Below the pieces are notes generated by a model, which was given only the letters and a program-made list of their open reading frames with translations, ran no database searches and had not been told where the DNA came from. A program made the translations under genes and the position numbers. 5,389 nt of DNA. It comes from Actinomycetota bacterium (GTDB taxonomy: Bacteria > Actinomycetota > Actinomycetes > Propionibacteriales > Nocardioidaceae). Shown in pieces: positions 1-4,868 of this stretch. Position 1 is the first letter of the stretch, and every line of letters begins with the position of its first letter. The stretch spans positions 1 to 5,389 of the forward strand of contig WLIH01000233.1 of NCBI GenBank assembly GCA_009702305.1, in the 5' to 3' direction.

Positions 1-683
1 CGACCAGCCCCATCTGGTCGGAGTCCTACCGCAAGCTGCGCACCAACCTCAGCTACCTCGAGCCCGACAACCCGCCTCGCACCCTGCTGGTGACCAGCGC
101 GCTGCCGGGTGACGGCAAGACGATCACCGCGCTCAACCTCGCGGCGTCCATCGCTCAGGGCGGGCGCTCCACCGTCCTGGTGGAGGCGGACCTGCGCCGC
201 CCCAGCGTGAGCAAGCTGCTCGGGCTGGTCCCCGACGTCGGCGTGACCAACGTGGTGGCCGGCAAGGCGACGATCGACGAGGTCACGCAGGCAGCCGCCG
301 GCTTCGACGTGATCACCAGCGGCCCGATCCCCCCGAACCCGTCCGAGCTGCTCGGATCGCAGGCCTTCGGCCGCCTGATCGACTCCCTGCTCGAGAAGTA
401 CGAGAACGTCGTCATCGACACTCCCCCGCTGCTGGCCGTCACCGACGCCGCCGTCGCGTCGGTGGTCGCGGACGCCGTGATCCTGGTCTGCCAGGCGAAG
501 CGGACCCGCAAGACCGAGCTGCGACGCGCCCTGCTCGGCCTGCGCGCGGTCGACGCCAACATCGTCGGCGTGGTGATCAACCAGATCTCGATCCCCGGCA
601 GCTCCTACTACCAGTACTCCTACAAGACGCCGACGCCTCGTCGCACGCGCGGTCGGGGGGCCGGAGGGCAGTCGGGTGAGTGA
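1..683 (+). CDS. Polysaccharide biosynthesis tyrosine autokinase (CpsD/Wzc-like ATPase domain), 5' end missing
   Basis: Bacterial tyrosine (BY) kinase that controls polymerisation and export of capsule or exopolysaccharide at the inner face of the membrane. The frame is open from base 3 and the gene begins before the window, so about 226 C-terminal residues are visible. Seen in order: an ESYRKLRTNL segment (21-50), typical just ahead of the kinase domain; Walker A ALPGDGKT (99-122); Walker A' VLVEADLRRP (174-203); Walker B VVIDTPP (408-428); and a Tyr cluster YYQYSY (606-623) in a basic, Gly/Arg-rich tail, the usual autophosphorylation site. The GTG at 90 lies inside the domain and is not the real start. 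In actinobacterial relatives a Wzz-type membrane domain usually precedes this domain in the same protein, and I expect it upstream. The first acidic residue of Walker A' is Glu instead of the more common Asp. A MinD/ParA ATPase is the alternative, but the YRKLRTNL segment and Tyr tail argue for a BY-kinase. Confidence 0.9.
   Translation, partial: TSPIWSESYRKLRTNLSYLEPDNPPRTLLVTSALPGDGKTITALNLAASIAQGGRSTVLVEADLRRPSVSKLLGLVPDVGVTNVVAGKATIDEVTQAAAGFDVITSGPIPPNPSELLGSQAFGRLIDSLLEKYENVVIDTPPLLAVTDAAVASVVADAVILVCQAKRTRKTELRRALLGLRAVDANIVGVVINQISIPGSSYYQYSYKTPTPRRTRGRGAGGQSGE
663..668 (+). promoter_or_regulatory. Strong Shine-Dalgarno GGAGGG deciding the GTG start at 676
   Basis: GGAGGG lies 7 nt before GTG 676, inside the last codons of the tyrosine kinase gene. 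It favours GTG 676 over the in-frame GTG at 685, which would be 16 nt away. The kinase stop TGA (681-683) lies within the first codons of the next gene, so translational coupling is likely. Confidence 0.75.
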
Positions 684-1554
684 CGTGAACGGCGCGAAGC
701 CCACCTTCCTGACCGTGCCCGAGCCGGCACGCGGCCTCGAGCGGGTCCGTCTCGCCGTGCCCGATCCGCTCGTCGACACCGTGGTGGGCGCACGCGTGTG
801 GCGCAAGCGCCGCAAGCCCGACGTCGTCGCCGCTGCCCGCCTCGAGATGGACTTCCTGCTCTCCGAGGTCTCGACACCTGCCGAGATCGACGCCGTGACG
901 CAGCGCTACCTCGCGCGGGAGACCTATCGCTCCGAGCTGCGCTACCACCCCAAGATCATCGGCGAGCAGCCGGTCGACGGCGTCGATCGACTGCGCGCAG
1001 CGCGGCGGGCCGGTCGCGGTGTCGTGATCAGCTTCCTCCATCACGGGCACTACGAGGGTGCGACGGCGTCGGTCGGCAAGGCCGAGGCGCCCATCCACAT
1101 CGCGATCTCGGAGGACATGATCGGCGCGGACGCACCGGCCTTCCTCCGCCAGCACGTGCGTGTCGGCCTCCGCTCGGGCAACACCGGCGTCAACGCCGCG
1201 GCAGGCGCCGGCGTCCTCGCCAAGGTCCTGACCGACGGGCACGTCATGGCGATCGCCACGGACGTGCCCGGACGCACCCCGCTGCACTTCCTCGGCCGGG
1301 ACCGGCTGGGCTCGTCCGGCGCGGCGAGACTCGCCCGGGGCACCAACAGCCTCGTCGTCGTGATGACGGCTCACTGCGACAGCGACGGCGCTCTCTCCCT
1401 GAGCATCGGCGAGCCGATCGAGCCGCTCGACTTCGCCTCACACGACGAGCTCCTCGCGGAGCTCCTCCGCGCCCAGGAGCCGGCGATCCTCGCGTGGCCG
1501 GAGGGATACCACCTCCCGCGACTGCGCTGGGGGATGCCGCCGACCGACGGCTGA
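676..1554 (+). CDS. Lysophospholipid acyltransferase-superfamily protein (LpxL/HtrB/PatA-like)
   Basis: A 292-residue protein resembling the LPLAT superfamily, whose members move a fatty acyl group from acyl-CoA or acyl-ACP to a lipid or glycolipid acceptor at the membrane. Residues 116-127 (GVVISF followed by LHHGHYE) contain the catalytic-type H-x4-E pattern, His122 and Glu127, after a hydrophobic strand, as in LpxL/HtrB and mycobacterial PatA. Further C-terminal, ATDVPGR (194-200), FLGRDRLGSSGAARLARGTN (205-224) and the strand LVVVMTA (226-232) match the later substrate-binding blocks; AWPEGYHLPRLRWG (273-286) resembles the family's end. The N-terminal 110 residues are helical, charged and have no clear membrane segment. 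The gene overlaps the kinase by 8 bp (GTGAGTGA) and is probably in its operon. The acceptor is unknown: a glycan lipid intermediate or a phosphatidylinositol mannoside-like lipid are both possible. The family is fairly sure, the substrate is not. Confidence 0.78.
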   Translation: MSDVNGAKPTFLTVPEPARGLERVRLAVPDPLVDTVVGARVWRKRRKPDVVAAARLEMDFLLSEVSTPAEIDAVTQRYLARETYRSELRYHPKIIGEQPVDGVDRLRAARRAGRGVVISFLHHGHYEGATASVGKAEAPIHIAISEDMIGADAPAFLRQHVRVGLRSGNTGVNAAAGAGVLAKVLTDGHVMAIATDVPGRTPLHFLGRDRLGSSGAARLARGTNSLVVVMTAHCDSDGALSLSIGEPIEPLDFASHDELLAELLRAQEPAILAWPEGYHLPRLRWGMPPTDG

Positions 1555-1578
1555 CGTCCGGGGCCTGCCGTTAGCCGT
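1547..1578. terminator. Inverted repeat across the convergent stop codons of the acyltransferase and flippase genes
   Basis: ACGGCTGACG (1547-1556) pairs with CGTTAGCCGT (1569-1578), ten positions with one G-U wobble on the + transcript (an A-C mismatch on the - transcript) and a 12-nt loop. Both stop codons, TGA 1552-1554 (+) and TAA 1573-1571 (-), lie in the stem. No T-tract follows on either strand, so this is a candidate bidirectional hairpin terminator of the U-less kind proposed for actinobacteria, not a classical one. Confidence 0.4.
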
Positions 1579-2791
1579 GGACGGCGTCGTCCGCGACGGG
1601 GCGCCGACGGAGGGGACGCAGACCCTGGACCGCGAACAGGACGGCTGCGTTCGCGAGGGAGGCGGCCGCCACCGACCACGCCACCACGGCGACAGAGTCG
1701 AACGGCGTCACGACGACCATGTAGGCCAGCGCGACGCCGGTCGAGGCGGCCCGAGCCAGCCCCACCTCCGTCGTACGCCGATCGGCGCGCAGGTTCGCAG
1801 CCGGAAGCATCGCCGCCATCAGGGCGGCGTACGTCACCGCGAAGCCGAGGATGGCGAACCAGCTCAGCCCCTCGAAGCCGTCGAGGATCAGGGGATAGAG
1901 CGGCGTCCGCGTCATGGCCAGGATCGCAACGCAGACGGCGAACGTCAGCAGCACGGCGGCAGCGAACTTCGCGCGGGTTGCCGCACTGAAACCGCCCGCC
2001 GCCCGGGCGGAGTAGACGATCCGGCGCGCCGCCAGGCCGAGCACGGTGACCGGTCCGAGGAGGGTGAAGGCCATCCGTGCCGCCGACGCATCGCCCGGGT
2101 CGCCCTGACTGCGGATGAGCGCGAGCGCCAGGACCAGGGGGAAGCCGCCGAGGGCGGCGTCGAAGAGCAGCGGCAGGGACTCGCGACGATCGCCCCACAC
2201 CACGCGGGCGCCGGCCGTGAGCCGGGCGGTGCGCACCACCGGCGTGCTCGCCAGGAAGACCGCGTAGCCGACGGCGGCGATGCCCCACCACACCAGCACC
2301 AGCGAGCGATGGTCCAGGCCGGCGAGGGCCGCGATCGACACGCTCGCGACCTGCAGGACCAGGACCCCGAGGTCGCGGGCGAGGAAGCGCGTCGCCTCCT
2401 CGAAGCCCTGCACCACCCGCAGGTAGTCCCAGATCGCCCACAGACCGACGGCGGCCGAACAGGCGACCAGCTCCCAGCTGCCCAGCCACAGGCTGACACC
2501 GAGCTGGCCGACCAGCACGGCACCGGCCAGCACGAGCGCCGAGGCACCGCCGTCCTTGGCGGTGCGACTGCCGATGAGCACGCGGTCCGAGCCGATGCCC
2601 TGAGCCATGCCGAGACCGAACATCGCGCAGGTGATCCACACGGCGTAGTCGTCGAAGGCCTCGCGGGGCAGCAGGATCGCGAAGAGCACCATCTGCACGA
2701 CGGTGCTCAGGCTGTTGAGCGCCTGGACGAGCACCACACCGAGCGAGGAGTTCAACTTGCCGGGCGCTCGAGCGGACTCCGTGCTGGTCAT
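1571..2791 (-). CDS. Wzx-like polysaccharide/oligosaccharide flippase (MOP superfamily)
   Basis: A 406-residue integral membrane protein with about 12 hydrophobic segments, roughly at residues 17-40, 46-66, 85-103, 107-123, 141-158, 163-182, 207-226, 240-256, 275-293, 309-329, 345-362 and 366-389. The start resembles Wzx/RfbX-type flippases: a first helix ending in ILLPREAFDDYAVW, then a second helix and a Gly-rich turn before SDRVLIGSR, like the family's pattern of a helix, L-P-x-E-F-G-x-Y, and a second helix ending near an Arg. Such proteins move undecaprenyl-linked glycan units to the outer face of the membrane. Loops are Arg-rich (R186-R196, R256-R263, R335-R339) and the tail LRPLRRRP is basic, suiting a cytoplasmic C-terminus. 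The ATG at 2791 has no Shine-Dalgarno but has a -10-like element 6 nt upstream. It is transcribed opposite to its neighbours, with 16 bp to the acyltransferase stop. Family assignment rests on topology and the N-terminal pattern; an O-antigen ligase or another polytopic protein is less likely. Confidence 0.75.
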   Translation of the reverse strand: MTSTESARAPGKLNSSLGVVLVQALNSLSTVVQMVLFAILLPREAFDDYAVWITCAMFGLGMAQGIGSDRVLIGSRTAKDGGASALVLAGAVLVGQLGVSLWLGSWELVACSAAVGLWAIWDYLRVVQGFEEATRFLARDLGVLVLQVASVSIAALAGLDHRSLVLVWWGIAAVGYAVFLASTPVVRTARLTAGARVVWGDRRESLPLLFDAALGGFPLVLALALIRSQGDPGDASAARMAFTLLGPVTVLGLAARRIVYSARAAGGFSAATRAKFAAAVLLTFAVCVAILAMTRTPLYPLILDGFEGLSWFAILGFAVTYAALMAAMLPAANLRADRRTTEVGLARAASTGVALAYMVVVTPFDSVAVVAWSVAAASLANAAVLFAVQGLRPLRRRPVADDAVHG

Positions 2792-2797
2792 CTGCGC

Positions 2798-2803
2798 ACG
2801 CTA
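2798..2803 (-). promoter_or_regulatory. Candidate -10 element (TAGCGT) for a leaderless flippase mRNA
   Basis: Read on the minus strand, TAGCGT fits TANNNT and ends 6 nt before ATG 2791. That spacing places transcription initiation at or next to the A of the start codon, the arrangement of leaderless genes common in actinobacteria. No Shine-Dalgarno-like purine block precedes the ATG, which agrees. No convincing -35 box is visible. Confidence 0.4.
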
Positions 2804-2864
2804 ACCCATGGGACGGGTCTCGGCGCGCAGCGGCGAATGTCCTCGCGGCGGGGGTCGTCACCAC

Positions 2865-2870
2865 TATCCT
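2865..2870 (+). promoter_or_regulatory. Candidate -10 element (TATCCT) for the methyltransferase / TagB-like operon
   Basis: TATCCT fits the actinobacterial TANNNT -10 consensus and predicts a transcription start near 2877-2878. The transcript would either begin at GTG 2878 (leaderless) or carry a leader of about 48 nt ahead of GTG 2926. I see no good TTGACA-like -35 at 16-19 nt spacing. TGTCCT at 2838-2843 is too far away (21 nt) to serve as one. Confidence 0.4.
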
Positions 2871-2881
2871 GAAGGCCGTGC

Positions 2882-2902
2882 AGGTGTCCTCGTGGGACAC
2901 CT
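2882..2902. promoter_or_regulatory. Perfect 8-bp inverted repeat, candidate operator or leader hairpin
   Basis: AGGTGTCC (2882-2889) and GGACACCT (2895-2902) are exact reverse complements around a 5-nt centre, TCGTG. The repeat begins about 5 nt after the transcription start predicted from TATCCT and ends just before the purine-rich Shine-Dalgarno of GTG 2926. It could be a repressor operator in DNA or a 5' stem-loop in the mRNA. A related half-site, TGTCCTCG, occurs at 2838-2845. I do not recognise it as the site of a particular regulator. Confidence 0.55.
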
Positions 2903-2903
2903 C

Positions 2904-2922
2904 GGGGGGAAGGGGCGGAGAA
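2904..2922 (+). promoter_or_regulatory. Purine-rich ribosome binding site favouring GTG 2926
   Basis: A block made almost only of G and A ends in GGAG (2917-2920), 5 nt before GTG 2926. This is a better initiation context than the longer-frame GTG at 2878 (no Shine-Dalgarno) or the ATG at 2938 (17 nt away). Confidence 0.6.
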
Positions 2923-2925
2923 CCT

Positions 2926-3723
2926 GTGGCGTTCCGCATGAAGCAGTTGGCGCAGAACACCGCATTGGGCTCTGGTCTGTTCGTCGCCAGGACGGTGTCG
3001 GTCGACTCGGTGACGGAGTCGCTGACGCCGCTGAGGGTCACACCGTGTGAGACCCCGCTGATCCGGCTCGGCCCCGACGCCGACGGCGGCTACCTGGTCC
3101 CGGACGACCTCGACGGCATCGCCGCGGCGATCAGCCCGGGCGTGTCCACGGAGTCCCGCTTCGACCTCGCGATCGCCGAGCGCGGGATCCCCGTCACCCT
3201 GGTCGACGCCTCCGTGGAGGGGCCTTCGGTCTCGCACGAGGCCTTCACGTTCGTGCCGAAGTTCGTCGACACGTTCGAGTCGGAGCAGACCGTCACGCTG
3301 TCGCAGCTGGTCGCCGACCAGCCTGACGGCGACCTGCTCCTCCAGATGGACATCGAGGGTGCCGAGTACCGCACGCTCGGATCGACGCCGTACGACGTGC
3401 TGGAGCGGTTCCGGATCATCCTGCTGGAGATCCACGACCTCAACCACATCGTCCTGCCCACCCGCGACCGCGAGATCCCGTCGTTCGTCACCCGACTGCT
3501 GCACACCCACGCGATCGTCCACTCGCACCCGAACAACTACGCTCCCGTGGCGAAGATCGGCGGGACCGCTGTCCCGCACACCCTGGAGCTGACGTTGCTG
3601 CGACGCGATCGCTTCGTGCCGGCGACGCGGATCCCGACCTACCCGCACCCGCTGGACCGCGACTGCGACCCCGTCGGCCCTCACGTCGTCCTGCAGGCGC
3701 CCTTCCTGCCGCAGCCCGTCTAG
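2926..3723 (+). CDS. FkbM-type SAM-dependent methyltransferase
   Basis: Predicted O-methyltransferase of the FkbM type, here probably acting on a sugar or polyol of a surface glycan in the cytoplasm. Using GTG 2926 it has 265 residues. Visible features: RLGPDADGGYLVPDDLDGI (47-65), typical of one glycan-cluster branch of the family; the SAM-binding region ISPGVSTESRFDLA (69-82) followed by VTLVDAS (90-96), where the Asp likely contacts the SAM ribose; the family signature LLLQMDIEGAEY (137-148); LLEIHDLNH (166-174); and HSHPNNY (199-205). Length is close to that of family members lacking extra domains. The frame extends back to GTG 2878 (281 residues), but those 16 codons include ggg, gga and agg and overlap the inverted repeat and Shine-Dalgarno, so I read them as leader. 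The TagB-like gene follows after 19 bp, suggesting one operon and a shared product. Family assignment is firm; the methyl acceptor is unknown. Confidence 0.88.
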   Translation: MAFRMKQLAQNTALGSGLFVARTVSVDSVTESLTPLRVTPCETPLIRLGPDADGGYLVPDDLDGIAAAISPGVSTESRFDLAIAERGIPVTLVDASVEGPSVSHEAFTFVPKFVDTFESEQTVTLSQLVADQPDGDLLLQMDIEGAEYRTLGSTPYDVLERFRIILLEIHDLNHIVLPTRDREIPSFVTRLLHTHAIVHSHPNNYAPVAKIGGTAVPHTLELTLLRRDRFVPATRIPTYPHPLDRDCDPVGPHVVLQAPFLPQPV

Positions 3724-3742
3724 CCGACGCGGATCTCCTCGC

Positions 3743-4855
3743 ATGCCCTCGCGCACGGGGCGCTTACGCCGGGTCGGCGAACGCCTCATCTCGCAGTTCG
3801 ACAGGCTCGTGCCGGCTGCCGCGCACGTGGTCGCCCATTCGTCGCCGGACCTCGACGACAACGTGGTCGCGCTGTTGCGCCGTCGTCCGGAGGAGCTCCG
3901 GGTCGTCGTGCTCGCCGACGATGCCGAGAGGGCGCGTGCACGAGCCACCGCACTCGGCCTGGAGGGGACGGAGATCGTGGCCCGTCACTCGCGCCTCGGC
4001 CTCTGGTCGTACTTCCGCTCGCGCGCCAGCATCTCCTCGCACGGTCTGTTCGGATCGCGCACCCGTGGTCGTCGCAAGCAGTCTCTCGGGCTGTGGCACG
4101 GAGAGTTCGGCAAGCAGATCGGCTCCTTCCTCGGCTTCGCTCCCCAGTACTACGACTGGGTCCCCGTCTCGAGCGAGCTCGCACGGACGGCACGAGCAGC
4201 CGAGTTCATGCTCGACCCCCGGCACATCCACGTCGTCGGCACGCCACGACAGCAGATGCTCACCTCGGTGCCGAGCCCGCCGAACGCCGGCCCACAGATC
4301 GTGTGGGTGCCGACGTACCGCCAGTCGGGCAGCGGGATCATCCGCACCGACGGCGACCCTGACGCCCTCGACTCGCTCGATCTCGCGGACCCGGCGCTGA
4401 GCGATCTGCTCGACGATCTCGATGCCACGCTCTGGGTGCGCTCGCACCCGCTGGCGATCCCGCGCGCCGACAGTCTGGGGCCGCGGGTGCGATCGGCGGG
4501 CAACACAGATCTCGAAGCGACGGGACGGACCTTCTACGAGCTGCTCCGCACCGCTGACTGCCTCGTCACCGACTACTCGTCCGTGTGGGTGGACTTCCTG
4601 CTGGTCGACCGTCCGATGATCGCCTTCTGCCCGGATCTCGACACCTACCGCGACGACCGCGGTCTCGCCCTCGAGCCGCACGACGTGTGGTTCCCCGGGC
4701 CGGTCGTCACCGATGCGGTCGACCTGCTGGCCGAGCTACGCACCGCCCTGACCGGCTCGGAGCGGGATGGGGCGCGCCGTGCCGATCGGGCCAAGCAGCT
4801 CCAGACCGCGCAGACCGACCCGATCGAGCAGATCTGGTCCTACCTTCGGCGCTGA
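3743..4855 (+). CDS. TagB/TagF-like CDP-glycerol glycerophosphotransferase-family protein
   Basis: A 370-residue protein of the family that transfers polyol-phosphate from CDP-glycerol (or a similar donor) to lipid-linked glycans in teichoic acid and related capsule synthesis, at the cytoplasmic membrane face. Motifs in order: SHGLFG (99-104); LWHGEFGKQIG (117-127), matching the family's WHG block; YYDWVPVSSE (136-145); VVGTPRQ (164-170), matching G-x-P-R; IVWVPTYR (186-193); WVRSHPL (231-237) with the conserved His-Pro; LVTDYSSVWVDFLLVDRPMI (274-293), the strongest signature; and DLDTYRDDRGL (298-308). Length equals TagB-type enzymes and lacks the N-terminal extension of long TagF polymerases, suggesting a single-addition or priming enzyme (inference). 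Where classical members read WHGTPLK this one has WHGEFGK, so donor or acceptor may differ. ATG 3743 has only a weak GGA 9 nt upstream; with a 19-bp gap to the methyltransferase gene, coupled translation is plausible. Confidence 0.87.
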   Translation: MPSRTGRLRRVGERLISQFDRLVPAAAHVVAHSSPDLDDNVVALLRRRPEELRVVVLADDAERARARATALGLEGTEIVARHSRLGLWSYFRSRASISSHGLFGSRTRGRRKQSLGLWHGEFGKQIGSFLGFAPQYYDWVPVSSELARTARAAEFMLDPRHIHVVGTPRQQMLTSVPSPPNAGPQIVWVPTYRQSGSGIIRTDGDPDALDSLDLADPALSDLLDDLDATLWVRSHPLAIPRADSLGPRVRSAGNTDLEATGRTFYELLRTADCLVTDYSSVWVDFLLVDRPMIAFCPDLDTYRDDRGLALEPHDVWFPGPVVTDAVDLLAELRTALTGSERDGARRADRAKQLQTAQTDPIEQIWSYLRR

Positions 4856-4868
4856 CCCGGCGTCAGCG
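4850..4868. terminator. Perfect 7-bp inverted repeat spanning the convergent stop codons
   Basis: CGCTGAC (4850-4856) and GTCAGCG (4862-4868) pair exactly around the loop CCGGC. TGA 4853-4855 of the TagB-like gene and the TGA (4865-4863, minus strand) of the glycosyltransferase both lie in the stem, and the two reading frames are only 7 bp apart. The hairpin would form in both transcripts. There is no T-tract, so its action as an intrinsic terminator is unproven. Confidence 0.45.

Noticed and set aside
90..92. GTG 90 as the start of the tyrosine kinase
   Set aside because: The frame is open upstream to the window edge and the codons before it encode the family's YRKLRTNL segment, so the gene begins outside the window.
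577..1374. Minus-strand open frame (265 codons) opposite the acyltransferase-like gene
   Set aside because: The His/Asp/Arg-rich translation has no domain, whereas the plus strand has a Shine-Dalgarno and LPLAT motifs.
2805..2812. CCCATGGG palindrome in the divergent region
   Set aside because: A short 8-bp palindrome with no spacing or repeat partner; expected by chance in GC-rich DNA.
1577..2872. Plus-strand open frame (431 codons) antisense to the flippase
   Set aside because: The product is highly charged (Arg, Glu, Gln, His) and without domains, as expected from the complement of a hydrophobic high-GC gene.
1371..3041. Long minus-strand open frame (556 codons) covering the flippase region in another frame
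   Set aside because: Its translation is Arg/Gly/Pro/Ala-rich low-complexity sequence with no motif, while the overlapping minus-strand frame 1571-2791 gives a coherent membrane protein. Long shadow frames are expected in high-GC DNA.
2788..3948. Minus-strand open frame (386 codons) opposite the methyltransferase
   Set aside because: It is antisense to a gene with clear FkbM motifs, and its own product is Arg/Asp/Val-rich with no recognisable pattern.
3764..4681. Minus-strand open frame (305 codons) opposite the TagB-like gene
   Set aside because: It lacks motifs; the plus strand encodes the full set of TagB/TagF blocks.
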